Source: Phalacrocorax aristotelis (Eukaryota > Chordata > Aves > Suliformes > Phalacrocoracidae). Taken from it: a DNA stretch of 64,000 nucleotides. This document shows positions 49,266 through 62,144 of the stretch, piece by piece. How positions within the stretch are numbered: the first letter of the stretch is position 1; every line of letters starts with the position of its first letter. The stretch lies in assembly GCF_949628215.1 (NCBI RefSeq), contig NC_134276.1:33296226-33360225 (forward strand), read 5' to 3'. Both the position numbers and the translations under genes were made by a program. The notes under the pieces are model-generated. The model saw only the letters and a program-made list of their open reading frames with translations, was not told the DNA's origin and did not search any database.

Positions 49266-51989
49266 TTTCCCCCCTATCTTCCACTCTGTACATGGGAATG
49301 ACTTGACCTTCCAAGTTTTAGAGAGGCAATTTTATTATTTTGTCTCTAGGATCCAGCACCTCCTTCTACAAGGAACTGGTAAAACACAGTGAGAGGAGGT
49401 CCTCCCTTGGCAATGCCAGCAGTGCACCACAGGACAGAGCAAACCCTGCTCAGGGTGGGGCCACTGTAGCTTCAGTATTTTGCAGAGCAGGTGTTCTCTG
49501 AGCTGTTTTAAGAATCAGGATGTTTGTCAAACCTCAACTGGAGGAATGCTCTGCGTATAGGGAGTGGCATGGAAGAAGTCACAAAGTCCAGGTATGAATC
49601 AAAAATGAACTGAAAGACAAAGGGAAATTAAACTACTGAAGTTGTGTTAAGTTCCACTGCCTGAAGCGCTGGTGAAGAGTGAAGGCAGGGCACACCACGG
49701 CATGGAGGCAGGATCCATGTCACCTGTTACTGTATGTCTACAGAACAACTATTTAAATTTCGTTAATCACTTTTGGATCCCTGTTGAGTCAATGTAAAGG
49801 AATATATGGCACATTTGAAATGTCTACCTACAGATGAGAAGTGCCACATTTAGTTGCGCTTATTATTCCTGCTGATGCTGGGAGGTCTAGGATGACTAGA
49901 TGTAGATGCCTTTATTTGTTCAGAGGAATCTGACCCAGAAAAGATTGGCTTTGGATGAGAAAACTTTGACGTCACTGTTAAAATGCTCCTCTCTGTGTCT
50001 TCCTTGTTCTTTATGGAAAAGGAGGATGTTTGTCCTGCACCTTTCCTCATTCCAAGCACTCCAGGTGTCCCTGTCATGTGGGACCAACCTTCTGAGGGAT
50101 GTCTGAAAACATCTGTCACAAAACTTAAAACTCTGGCTTGTGTTGTCCATGAGCACAGATCCAGATACACCCATGTGTCTTGTCCATCCCATGCTGGCAG
50201 GGTCCTTCTCCAAAAGTCCATCCCCATCTTCTCTCAGGAAAAACTCAAGCTGAATTGTGGCTGTCTTCCAAGCTGCAGGTGATGGACTGTGACAGCCAGT
50301 ATCATTGAGTGATGACAATATGAGCGATCTTGATACCTCCTGTGTACTGTGATAACCCAGACTGTTGCCATGCTATCAAACCTCTTGTAAAGAGTTGCAA
50401 CAAACATAGAGAGCTGCTTAAGAGGGGCTTTATAGGGGAGGGTAGGAAGGGGGTGAAGAAGTGAGCAGTGGGATGAGGGAAGGGAAATGGGGAGAAAGGC
50501 AGGGGCTAGAGCAACAAGAGGAGCTGCAGGGGATGGCCACCACCTCCTGCTCACTACCTCCCTCAAGAATTGCTTCACAGATGTCTTTTGAGGCATTTTA
50601 GGCCACCTATCTTATCTCATCTTGTAGCAGGAGGGTTGCCAGCAAGCACTACATTTTCCAGTGCTTTGTCCAGGCCCATGTTTACCTCTCATCTTCCGGG
50701 ACTCCCACCATCTCCCACAGGAGGCTTAGCCAGCAGTCTAGCTGCTTCTGGGCAATTAAGCTGTAATTTTCCTTTGGTCCGTTTTATGCTATTACTTCAG
50801 GTCCTCCTCTTGCCCTATCCTCAGAAACTCTCTCCTGACCTGGTGTTTTCTCTCTACTAACTCCTCAGCTATCGTTATCGCAATTCTTGCAAATACCGGT
50901 CACTGTTTTAAAAACATGTCCTCAGGACCTCAGAGGTGTTTATTCCGTTCTGCTAAAAAGCGGACTCGTGGAGAATGTGACGTATCACTTACAGAGTTCA
51001 GAGGCAGGGCATTTCCCACATTATAAAAGAGTGGACTACAGCCACAAAAGTTGAATCGTCACTAAAAACACTGCTATTTGAGAGGGACGATTGCTCATTG
51101 CTGTTAAAAAGTATAAAAACAAAAGCCCAAAATAAAACCCCCAGGCAATTTGTATATGTTTCAAAATGCTGATGGTTTTTAAAACCCTTTTTAGATACAA
51201 GGATCTCTGTGCCAAGCTTAGATCCAGCAGTAAAAACAAACAGAAAATGAAATAAACACTGTGATGACAAAAAAAAAAAAAAGAGGAATTGTTGCAATAA
51301 TGTACTTTTCCAAGAAAATTCACCATAACAACGGTGCTGGTGAATCACTGGAGTTTTCTGAACCATAGCGGCTCCGGCTTATAAACATGATTTTGAAATC
51401 TTACAGTGTTGTTATTATTATTACAGTAGCATTGGCAGTAGCCATGTAAACGTTTTCTGGCACAGAAAGAAAATTTCTCCTAAAAACCCTGACAGATTTT
51501 TTAATGTTTCCTAGAGATTTGCATTAAACGAATGGGAGTTATCTGCCTAAATAATTTACAAATCTTTAAAAGTCTTATTCCAGCTCCATCATATGCAAAT
51601 ATTTATAAGCTAAGAAGCTGTTCCAGAGAAATATTATGCATAAATACCCTTGTGAGGATGGGAGAGACCCATAACTCAGATCTCTGTGGGTGAAGAGGGA
51701 AAGCCTCTGCTCAGTGTCTGTTCAGCAGCAAACCGTGAAGATCAAGTAAAGGAGGTTTAGGTCTAAAGGCCATATTCAGCTTTTCCCCAGAAATCTTCCT
51801 AAATCCAACTTCTGGTGGACTCTGTGGTCTTAAATCTTAGAGTAGTCCAAGTGATCTGTTTTAAGCCCATTGGGGAACTACCACCAAACCATGATGTCAC
51901 CCAGAAGGATGTTATACTGTGAGCTTTGGAGCAGAGGCTCTGACACTTGTTTGGGGAACAAATTATGCCACCTGAACATGGCATCTAAC
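49266..51989. other. Non-coding DNA, no gene seen
   Basis: No gene was recognised. The 50.4-50.6 kb part is purine-rich. A run of 14 A lies at 51269-51282. From about 51370 to 51660 the sequence is AT-rich with dense homeodomain- and POU-like words (ATATGCAAAT, TTATGCATAAAT, CTAAATAATTTA), which is reminiscent of conserved developmental enhancers, but no conservation data are available. The 119-codon-class open frames at 49850-50596 match nothing known. Confidence 0.5.
51269..51282. repeat. Poly(A) tract
   Basis: Fourteen consecutive A, a simple repeat. Confidence 0.85.
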
Positions 51990-53010
51990 TGCAGTGCAAA
52001 TCCAGGCTGGGCTGACATGATCAATGGAGCAGAGTCTGGATGGAGGCCTGTCACTAGAGGTGTTCCCCAGGGGTCTGTACTGGGTCCAGTGCTGTTCAAC
52101 ATATTCATCAATGGCCTGGACGATGGGATAGAGTGTAACCTCAGCAAGTTTGCTGATGATACCAAGCTGGGAGGAGTGGCTGATACACCAGAAGGCTGTG
52201 CTGCCACCCAGTGAGACCTGGACAGGCTGGAGAGCTCGGCTGAGGGGAACCTCGTGAAATTCAACAAAAGCAAGTGCAAGGTCCTGCCCCTGGGGAGGAA
52301 CAACCCCCTGCACCAGTACAGGCTGGGGGCTGAACTACTGGAAAGCAGCTCCACTGAGAAGGACCTGGAAGTGCTGGTGGACAAGAAGTTGACCATGAGC
52401 CAGCAATGTACCCTTGTGGCCAAGAAGGCCAATGGTGTCCTGGGATGCATTAAAAAGAGTGTGGCAAGCAGGTTGAGGGAGGTTATGCTCCCCCTCTGCT
52501 CTGCCCTAGTGAGACCACATTTGGAGTATTGTGTCCAGTTTTGGGTCCCCCAGTTTAAGAAGGACAGGGAACTGCTTGAGCAAGTCCAGCAGAGAGCTAC
52601 CACGATGATCAGGGGACTGGAGCATCTCTCTTATGAGGAAGGGCTGAGACACCTGAGAAGAGAAGACTGAGGGGGGATTTCATCAATACCTATAAATATC
52701 TGAAGGGTGGGCACCAAGTGGATGGGGCTGGACTCTTTTCAGTGGTGCCCAACGACAGGACAAGGGGCAATGGGCACAAGTTGGAACACAGGAAGTTCCA
52801 CCTCAATATGAGAATAAAACCTCTTTCCTGTGAGTGTGCCGGAGCAGTGGCACAGGCTGCCCAGGGAGGTTGTGGAGTCTCCTTCCCTGGAGATATTCAT
52901 AACCTACCTGGATGCGTTCCTGTGCCCCCTGTTCAAGCAGGGGGGTTGAACAAGGTAACCTCTAGCAGTCCCTTCCAACCCCTGCCATTCAGTGATTCTG
53001 TGACTCTGGG
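51990..53010 (+). repeat. CR1 LINE, 5'-truncated, RT C-terminal half plus 3' end (best preserved copy)
   Basis: Translation gives the CR1 reverse transcriptase from the [20 protein letters not shown] block, through the catalytic FADD motif (codons at 52149-52160) and KLGGVAD, to [20 protein letters not shown]. The frame holds one in-frame TGA at 52212-52214 and remains open again to 52670. Around 52655-52680 a deletion removes part of the coding sequence and shifts the frame. The ORF's last part ([16 protein letters not shown]) is then found in another frame from 52718. The 3' UTR with a GTTCAAGCAGGGGGGTTGAA word and CAGTCCCTTCCAACCCCTGC, then CAGTGATTCTGTGACTCTG tail, ends near 53010. The endonuclease and N-terminal RT are missing, so the copy is dead. 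The exact 5' break lies between about 51965 and 52005. Confidence 0.95.
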
Positions 53011-54814
53011 ATATCAACTGCAGGATGTTACCATCATGGTGCAGTATCTTTCATGGAAGGAGTTGTGATGATCTGAGATGTCCTGGCTCAGTTTTTGCCT
53101 GACACACTGCCACAGCTGGTGATAGGCAGCATTCCTGCAGGTAGTTACAGCAGAAGAGAAGGGATAGACATGAAGGATTAGTTGTTCTCACTCAGCCTTT
53201 GACGCATTCCCTCTGGATCACAGCTTTTTGCACATCTGTGTTTCTATGAGCGGTGGTGAAAGTCCTCTACTAATGTGATATCCATCATGAGCTGTGCCAG
53301 TGATCACACACACATAAACACAAGCACACTCACTGATTCAGGGTGATTGCCTCTGTAAACAGCAGCACGTTTCCAGTGGGGTGTCAAAGGCCACATTGCC
53401 ACTACAGCGGAAAATCTTGCCATTAGCCACTGGGTGAAGCACGATGCTACCACACCAGTGTTTTGTAGACCCCACTCCGTTTACTCACAAGGACCCAAAC
53501 CTCAGCTAACCTTTTCAACATTCCTGGGCTGAAGATTCTTCCATGCATAAAGAGTTTTTTGCTCCTGTGTCTGCTGTATCTCTGAGACTGAAAGGACGAA
53601 TGGTTCAAATCAGTCTAAGAATAAAAGTGGTAGAAACCTTCAGGTTCTCATTACTGAGCTATTTCTTCTTGTTGCATTGTGGTACTGCTGTTCCGTTCAT
53701 AGTTTCCACCTTTTAAATTTTATTTTTGTGAAAGCAAAACATGCTACGCTGAGCTGGACACATTAGTTTCAGAGTGATTCAGATTCTTATTGCAGAAATT
53801 CTCTTGCTTAGTGACCTGATTCAGTGGAATTGCTGTGAACCTGCAAAGGTGATATCAAAACAGCATGATTCCTGTGATTTCTGTTAATAGAGTCAAGGGA
53901 TGACACCACTCTTTCTCCCTTAGCTCGGTAAGAAATTGTAAGATGGAAGCCGACAAGTCTAGAAAACATCCTGCTTTCTCAGTAAGGAGAGAAGCAGACC
54001 ATGGAAGTGGTTTGGTTACTGAGCTGGCCAGAGTGTGATGGGAAGAGAAGGAAATTCTTCCAACAGCTCCTGATGTTCTTGGAAAATGAGAGCCTTGGGA
54101 AACTGTGGAGTTGAGGATTCCACTAGAGGAAATAATGCTTCTTTCCTCAAAAGGAAGATTAGTCACCCTTTCTGGGATAGTATGTTTGGCCTGAAATTTG
54201 CCAGATTGGCTTTATTCATCAACCATTTCACTGGATATGACATCCATATGAGGAAAAAAGGGGACCACTGCATAGGCAATGGCAGGTCCAGCATCACCAA
54301 ATGGCCTTGAGCAGTCCGGAACAGAAAAACTGGCAAGAATGTGGGAGACAGCTTGGCTGTCATTGCAAGACTTGCACAGTTACAAGAAAACCTGACAGAG
54401 AGAGGATACAGAGTAAATGTTGAGTGGGCAAGCCACAGGAATCAGATCACTGACAAATATATCTGGGTTTTCAAGGAGGCTAGACAAGAACCTGGAGGTG
54501 TAATTGCCCTATCAGGGACACCACCTGTAAAAAAACTATTTTCTGTGCATGGCGAAACACGGAACAGTCACAGCAAGAGTCATCCATGCACATCATCCAC
54601 ATACAATGTCAAACAGGAGCAGAGGGAAGGTGTATCAATGCCCAGCTATGTCACCTAAAGTAGATGTGCCTGCCAGCAGCAAGGAGTGTGGATGAGGGAT
54701 GGCTGCCTCTCTGCATTGAGTGCAAAGGGACCTACTGAATTAATTTAGATTAATCAGAGAGCGCTTGACAGCTAAAGCTGAAAAAGTTGAATCCTACCTG
54801 TGAATGCCTACATG
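53011..54814. other. Non-coding DNA; one-stop reading frame at 54071-54658
   Basis: No gene was recognised. Between 54074 and 54658 one plus-strand frame runs about 190 codons with a single interior stop (TGA 54308-54310). The sequence on either side of that stop reads DNA- or RNA-protein-like (GYRVNVEWASHRNQITDKYI), but no family is identifiable. It lies directly before the old CR1 fragment at 54815 but does not resemble CR1 coding sequence. The rest (53.0-54.0 kb) shows nothing specific. Confidence 0.5.
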
Positions 54815-55125
54815 GATAAGAGATACATGAAAATGGACTCTTTAACATAGCTGATAATGATATCATGTGATCCAGTGGTTGAAAGTGGAAGCTGGGCAAA
54901 TTCAGACTAGAAGTAAGGAATGTTTTTTAACCACAGAGATAATTAACCGTTGGAAACATTTATCCAGGCTTGTGGCTGATTCTTCTATCACTGGCAATTT
55001 CCAAATCAAGATTGGATTGGTTTTTGGAAAGAAATGTTCTTTGCTTCAAGCAAGAGTGAATGCAGGAAGTTGTCTTGCTCATGCCTGATACAGCTTAGAC
55101 TAGAAGTTACTGGAAGGTAGCTAGT
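54815..55125 (+). repeat. Old CR1 LINE fragment, 3' end
   Basis: The segment follows the distal part of an older CR1 lineage. It runs GATCCAGTGGTTGAAAGTGG, AAGCTGGGCAAATTCAGACT, AGAAGTAAGGAATG, GATAATTAACCGTTGGAAAC, TCTATCACTGGCAATTTCCA and AATCAAGATTGGATTGG. It ends in a GCCTGATACAGCTTAGACTA-like word, equivalent to the CR1 GCCTGTGTTATGCAGGAGGTCAGACTAG-type end. The order is complete and well preserved for an element this diverged. The family is also known from turtles and crocodilians, so the insertion probably predates birds. Confidence 0.82.
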
Positions 55126-58100
55126 ACAGGCCTGGTGGCTCAAATAGAAGTATGTGTGTTACAGAGATAGTCTTTTTTCTGCATATCTTATTAGCATTGC
55201 ATCTTTGCAATGCCAGGAATCAGCTTTATTTTATGTACCAGCATATAAATCCAGACAAAACTCACTGAGGGCAATTTCCTTCAGGGCTTGTGTCAGAACA
55301 TTGCCGAAATATGATATTAGCTTGAGCTTCACTTTCTAATGGCAACTTAAATGCTCCCAGACACCAGCTTAGTTTCACTTTAATTGTATAATGATGATCT
55401 CCTTATGAAAATGCCTTGCAATCATTTTCTTGCATAACAGAGAAGCATAACGGTGTCTGATGGCCCAGACTCAGTGTCTTCTTTGCATTCCCATATTGCA
55501 GGAGGAATCTAGGGGGACTTGCAGATGGGAATGTATTCAGAACAGTTTTGCTTCTTATGTTAGTATTTCTTCGTATCTCATCAAGAATATCAAAGAATTC
55601 TTAAGAACAAAGTCAGCACAATAGCTCCCTCACAAAAAACTGCTGGATTTTAACCCCATCATTCCCAGATGTGTGCTGAAAGGCACTGCAAAGAAATAAG
55701 CATCTGTCAAAGCAAGATTTGTTTTAGCTGGCATTTGTAAGGGGGGGAGGAGAATCGAAAACTGTAGAGCATAACAGCAAAAAAACCACAGACAAAGGCT
55801 TAAATCCCCTTTCTAGTTACTTATTGAAAGGTAGTTCCTCACAGATTGCAGCTAATCATATGGCTAAATCAGTAACTGCTGTTACTGATAGGCATTAGTT
55901 CATTATGAGACATTCCCTATGTTAACTAACATTCAACTCACTCCAGGATCCGCATCTCAGTTCAAGATTTAAATTGACACCAGAGTTTACAACACAAAGT
56001 AAAGTTTATTAGTAGAGTTATTATAGCTGTGATGATCCAAAAACACAGACAAATAATGTTTATAGAGCGCGGTCACATCTTTTGTTAAGACAATTTCCAT
56101 TTCTAAAAACTTCTTTGGCTCAGAAGACTTTCTTCTGGTCTGAAATAGAGTGAAGTTTAGTTACTTTTAGGGTACTTGTGTACTGCAACAGCTGAATTTG
56201 GGTCATACTTTATTGAACACATCATCTACACACAGGAAAACAAGGGTTGTGTTTATGCATTTTCTCCTACTGCCACAGCTTTGGAAGTATCAGTCAAGAA
56301 ACCTCCATACTGTAAAATGGGGACTGGTGAGCCTACAAACACAGCACAGATTCTGCTGCTACTCGTATTGCAAGGTGTCCCTGAAAAGGCGGTCAAAGCT
56401 CAGAGCCCATTTAGCTAGAACCTATAAACTACCCTACACCTTACTGAGCAGAGACCTGCTGTTCTAAGAAGTGTCTGAATAATCTCCTGTTTCTAAAGTA
56501 AATAAACCAAACCAGCTATATCAATAAGTGGAGTTAATTATTAAAGCCAAGTAACACCAGAGAGCTTAAAGAATAACAGCTACCCCAAGAAGAGAGGCTC
56601 TGCTCTGCTTGAATGCTCACAGTCTATAGCAGCAGGACATCCAAGAGTGGTTTTGTGCTATGCTTCACTCTGTCTCCAAGATCTCTGGACTTCTTCATGA
56701 AGTTCATTGTTTATATGGCTCTGCATAATAGTACAGTCATCTGAGCATTTCCAGTATCACAGCTAAGATCTAGCTCCTGAAAACAACTAAACGTGTGTGC
56801 CTTTGTGCTCATACACTTTATGCTACAAGACTCATTGGTCTGGATCTGCAGAATAAAAGGACGCATCCAATCCATCCTGTCAGAAACTGTGCGGTATCTT
56901 GTCAGCACACACAGGCTGCAGGCAGCAGTTGTTTGTAGCAAATTTAACCACTTCCCACTTTTCCTCATGTTTTTGTATTGCTATATCACTTACAACACAT
57001 TTAGCTGAATCTTGGATCAATTGAAGTCTAGGGGACTTATTCCAGAAACAATATTACTCTTGTCCTGCTGTGACTGATTCCTGAGAACAAAGCAATTGGA
57101 AAGGCTGAAACCTCAGGCATGGAGAGATTAGTCAGGGTTTGGTGCCACAGCCAGAACAAGTGTTTAGTCATCGTGACACAGCCCCACTGAGCTCTTGACC
57201 AATAAGTTCCAGCCTTGCTTGTTGTCCTTACTGAGCAGGATATAAAACATGAGAAACTTAGTTCTGTGGTAGACATGTGAGTCAAGCACTTACCACACAG
57301 CTGTCACACCCACTGCTGTTTGGTTTACTCAAACTTAATAACTCTTCAGTATATTATGTGGATTAAGGAAATGCTGTAACTTCAGACGGGTTGGCAACGC
57401 AGCATATGGCTATAAAGCAGTGAACTGTAATCCTTCCAGTGGGCATGGTGGTCTCTTCATCGGTCCCTTCATACTGTACGTTTGTGGGTCTTTGCCCACA
57501 GAAATTATTCTGATGGAATAAGTGATCATCCCTGGCCAGGTCTATATAGTAATTTCCTTTCCCATCAGAATAATTAACTAGCAAGGGATTTACTTTCTAC
57601 TTGAAATAACCATTATGGTTTCTCTCTTTCTCCAGACCTTGGGAAAATCCATCAGGGTTTTACAGGGCTATTACACTATTTACCGAATTGCCAAGCCTTT
57701 TTTACCTGAAAATTTTGAAACGTGAATGCTGTGAAGTTACATCCTCTTAGAAGATCAGTTTGACTTGGCTGTGTTTGGCCTTTCAGCCATGTGCAACTTC
57801 ATCCTGTCCCTTTCCCTGCACACCTGCATTTATGGATGATGCAACCCATGCAGGTATGGCTTACAGGAAGCCTGGAAGGTCCTGAAGCTGCCCCTGGTTC
57901 AAGACCATTACTCTGTAAAGGCAACAAATTCAGAAGCCTGTTTTGGTAATTTCATTTAAGAAAAGGCAGGAAGAATTCACTCTGTGTGTCCCTAATTGGA
58001 ACCTCTCAAGAGAAAAAGAACATGTATTTTGGTTGCTAGTCTTCATAGTGTCTGCATATGTATGTAACCATGTAAGTATGTAACTGTCTGTCTGTCTTTC

Positions 58101-58789
58101 TAACATATCGTATATATCCCATAATATCACCACAGATTTTTTTATTATATTAGGTTAACACTGAGTAGCAGACAGCTGCTGTGTAGAAACTACAACCTAA
58201 AAAAAAGCAAGATAAAGAAGATGGAAGCGTGGTTACCTCTACTGAAATAAAGCATAGAAAGATTGCTCACCTGTTTCCAAGCCATCTACAAGATCTGCCT
58301 GACTTAGATGCTTCAGTGATTGCAAAGCTTAAGCTCGAAAAAGGAATGTGTTTCTGAGCACGTAGGGAGCCTGCTCATTATATTGCCAGTGGAGACAGGT
58401 AGTAGGGGATCTGAGCAATGGGTAACATCAGTTGCCAAAACAAGAATAAAGAAATGAACACTGATTTCTGTGTCATTACCAAAAACCTGACTTCATGCCT
58501 TGGAGGTTATATTTCTGTGGCTGCTGAGTCTGTGAGTTTGGCAGAGAAAGGAAAACAAAAAGCAAGTCAAGTGATCTGACTCTGGCATGCTGTCAGGGAA
58601 GCGTCACGTGCACGGGCTGGGAGATCTTTCATACAGACATCCACATATGAGCAATTTTCAGCCAGGCTCCTCCAGCTTGACAGAGTGGTTATAGTAAAAG
58701 AGGTGCTGATCAGAAGGCAGAATACAGAGAGCTCTGAACCGCCAGTCACCAACAGCCTTGTTAGCAATGCCTCATGAGGGCCATGAACG
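55126..58789. other. Non-coding single-copy DNA, no gene seen
   Basis: No gene or RNA was recognised. The sequence is AT-rich, with short overlapping open frames only. A ACTGTAAAATGGGGACT word near 56311 recalls the MIR core, but no other MIR block accompanies it. A short G run (GGGGGGGAGGAG) lies at 55742-55753. Confidence 0.6.
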
Positions 58790-59054
58790 TGACGAAGGGA
58801 CTGGAGCATCTCTCCTACAAGGAGAGTCTGAGAGAGCTGGGACTGATCAGCCCACTGTAGAGAGAGACTCCTATGGATAATAAACTTTTTTACTATGCAG
58901 GTGGTTGAACACTGGCACAGGTTGCCCAGAGGTTGTGGTGTCTCCAGCTTTGGAGATATTCAAAACCTGACCCGACATAGCCCTGAGAAACCTGCTGTAG
59001 ATGACCTTGCTCTGAACAGGGGTCCCTTCCAATCTCAGCTATTATGCTGTGATC
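58790..59054 (+). repeat. CR1 LINE fragment with internal deletion, 3' end
   Basis: The first block (GGGACTGGAGCATCTCTCCT, then GAGAGAGCTGGGACTGATCA) is the [14 protein letters not shown] coding part of avian CR1. After about 58870 the sequence jumps to GCAGGTGGTTGAACACTGGC, ACAGGTTGCCCAGAGGTTGT and GGAGATATTCAAAACCTGAC, which lie roughly 190 bases further along an intact element. It ends in GGTCCCTTCCAATCTCAGCT and an ATTATGCTGTGATCC tail. The missing middle, which carries the LFSVVP region, indicates an internal deletion. The copy is more diverged than that at 51990. Confidence 0.88.
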
Positions 59055-62000
59055 CCATATGTATCCTGAATCCCTGAAAGCCAGACCCTAAGCTTGTGCG
59101 CCTCATGCTTTCCTGTTGCCTCTCTGCAGAGGGAAGTAGTCCCTCTTTCTGTGGGTGTCAGCTGAGCATGGCCGTGTTGGGGGCACCTGCCAAGGGGTCT
59201 GTGTGCTCCTCCACCTCCCACAGGGCAGAAGTCCAGCCTGACTTCCAGGCTGCCTGTGCAATATAGCAGCCACAACATGCTTCCTCTTATGTTATCTCAC
59301 CCATAAGCTATGCAAACAGGTAAATGAACGAGCCACCCAACCAGCCGAGGTGAAGTTTTCCCCCATGGCAGTGTTGGCTAAGGAAAATGGAGAGGAAAAA
59401 GGGGCCTCCCTTCCCTCTTGCTGTGCTTCTGAACAAAAGAGCATCCCAAAGGAGGCATTAAGAAGTGCAGTAGCAATGTCATAACTTCACTCCTGCTTAC
59501 AGTATTGCCACTGTTGCCTTTTATTAGCTCCTCTGAAATGCAAATAATTTAAATAAGGCAGAAGGAAGAAGCCCTCAGTCAGCTAATTAATGATGTTTTG
59601 AAGGCACTGGAGACTTTATAAAAAAGCAGCAGGGACACAGGAGGAAGGAAGTGCCCTTCCAGAGATATTACAAACAGCCCTACAGGCATACAAATGTGTG
59701 TGCTTTGGACTGGTAAAAAGCAATTTGTTAGGAACAACTGCTCATCAATGGGGGTGTGCTGCAAAAAGTGTCTTGCCTAGGTTTTCCTAAAATGTTGCTT
59801 TGATGCAATTTGCTGGCTTTCCTGCTTTGCAATTTTCCATTCTGCATCTTGTTTAGCTAGGGGGGGATTAATGAGAACTGCCTGTAGTCAGCTAAACTGC
59901 CTTTCTGGCAGAGTCTCATGAGGAAGCTGTGGAGATCAGTAAACAGAGCTGAAAGTGCGGGTGGCCATGAGCTGCCTTTTTTTTCTCTGCATACGTAAAG
60001 GAAGTAAGAAGTGCAGCAGTCAGCCCCGTCAGACAGGGGAGATATTTCACAGGAAACAGCAGATGGCTTCAGGCTCATATTTCTCTTGCAGAAAATGATG
60101 CCCAGGTATCCTGAAAAACAGATGCTTCAGGCTAATTTGTCTCTTTCTTTTTGGTACAGTGAGGTATACCTCGCGCATAAAAGCATAAAACACAGGGTGA
60201 AAAAACCTAGGCCTTCTTTTTTTTGCATAATTATATGTGCTTTTTATTTTGGAGGACAGTGGATAATAGAAAGTTCAAGGTATCTGAAACAACAGTTTGG
60301 ATTTCTTTCAACCACAATCAGCAGCTGGCAGTTACCCCAGCATTATCAAGAGTTAAGGGGTCCCTTTCTGTATATTCATCTGTAAGGACATAAAATAGGA
60401 GAGTCCTTAAAGGACTTCAGTGCTAAGGTGATATCTTTCACTATCATGAAAGATGCCTGCTCAGCATCATTCTCATGTTGCTCACCTCCGCGTGCCACCT
60501 CTTGCACCTACAGACTCCTCTGCAGCTGCAGACAAGGGCTCAGGCACATCTCTTGCTGTACCCCACCGGGATCGCTTCCACAGAAGGATGACAAGGCAGC
60601 AAAAACATTGCTGGTGCCACCTGGGATGAGCTGCCAATTGGCAAAACAGATGGGAAGAGAGTGTTATCACATCTTGTCCGCTCTGTACAGCTGCAAGCTT
60701 CCCGAGATGCTTGCAGTGCCTGTAGGCTGAGAAAGAGGAACTCTGTGCCTCCAAGGAGGTGTGCTTAGTGTCTCAGGGTCTGAGCTGAGTGAGGCCCAAA
60801 CGTGACTTCAGAGACAACCATGTTGCTAGAGAGGACTTTCTATTTTGGGTAATGTGCGTCAGAACAAGACTCATGTGCGTGGTGAGCAAGAGGATCTCAG
60901 CATGTGAATTGCGATCACTGACCGTGGTGTGGGGCCAAGCCCAAGCAGCTGAAGTCTGTCCTGGCTGAGTTATCACATATTTTGGGACAGTCAAGAGCAG
61001 GTGCATGTTGCTGGGAACACTGGGATGGTCACTTCCCCACCCATGACCTTAATGCCTCCCTGGTGATCTGTCATTACACCCTTGCAATGACAGATGTGGT
61101 GATGCACCCCAGGAAGACCTCATTACGGTGGTCCGGCCCCACCAGCCCTCCAGCCCTGCTACTCATGTTGGGCTGCTCTTGCTACCTCAGAAGTCATCAT
61201 ATATTCAGGTGGAAAGCCTGAATAGCTCACACCACATGATGAAGACAGTCAGGACATCCCAGCTACCTCGGCTTAGCTAAAGCCTGATGTTCAAACCCAC
61301 AGCAGACCCAGGAGCTGACAGCCTCAGCTGGGAAAGGGACAGCATGTGAGATATACCACCCTGTCTCTCTACTGCCTGTCTTACTCAGGGCTATGTGCAC
61401 TGATCCTGTTTTGAAAGCCCTGCTTTTACACATGGCAAGTTGCAGAGAAGCAGCAGCCAGGAGAAAAGCAGCTCACCGTCATTTTGTGCTCACAGCCAGT
61501 ATCAGATTACTTTCAGTCATTCACTCTCCTGCTCTCTGCTCTACTTGATACTTACTTATGCTACATTGCCTTCTCCTTGGGCTTGTCCCATGGATGTAAC
61601 AGGAATAGTTTTCAGGCACAGGCATCAGAGAACAGCACAACCCAGTCCTGCATAAACTGCTGCTCCAGCACTATTACCCTTGTCAGACCTCTCCGATTTG
61701 GTTGTAGGACTACCCACTACCACCTGTCTGCCTATTCCTAAACAGTGTTTTCCTTTTGATTGATTTAACAGTCACCACATATAAGTTCTGTATTTTGTTG
61801 AAGGTTGTATTGATGTTTTTTAAGCACTGATTTGATTCACTGCTTTTATCAAATGCTGTGGGAACCCATCGGTTCACTTATGACTCCCTTGATTTTCAGC
61901 CTGTTTGTTTTAGTCCTTTCACTCACTTCTGTCTCTTACCTTATGGCTTTAAGGAGTAGTATCCCACTATGGTCCATTTCCCTACGATTTAAATCTACCC

Positions 62001-62144
62001 CCCCAACAGATTTTTAACCCTAACTAACCTACTGTCACTTTCTTCTTTGTGCTCCTGTCTCTTTTGTATTTTTCTAGGAAGAAATCGTCTTTAGATCCAC
62101 ATTAAAATGGAGGGAACCAATAGGGCTTTGTAAGGGTCTTCTTT
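59055..62144. other. Non-coding single-copy DNA, no gene seen
   Basis: No gene or RNA was recognised. Open frames are at most about 124 codons, overlap on both strands and match nothing known. No simple repeat longer than about 10 bases stands out. Confidence 0.6.

Noticed and set aside
51878..52603. 241-codon minus-strand open frame
   Set aside because: It lies exactly antisense to the CR1 reverse-transcriptase coding sequence, whose codon pattern leaves the opposite strand poor in stops.
56255..56330. ACTGTAAAATGGGGACT word resembling the MIR core
   Set aside because: Only one block matches; the other MIR blocks expected around it are absent or too weak.
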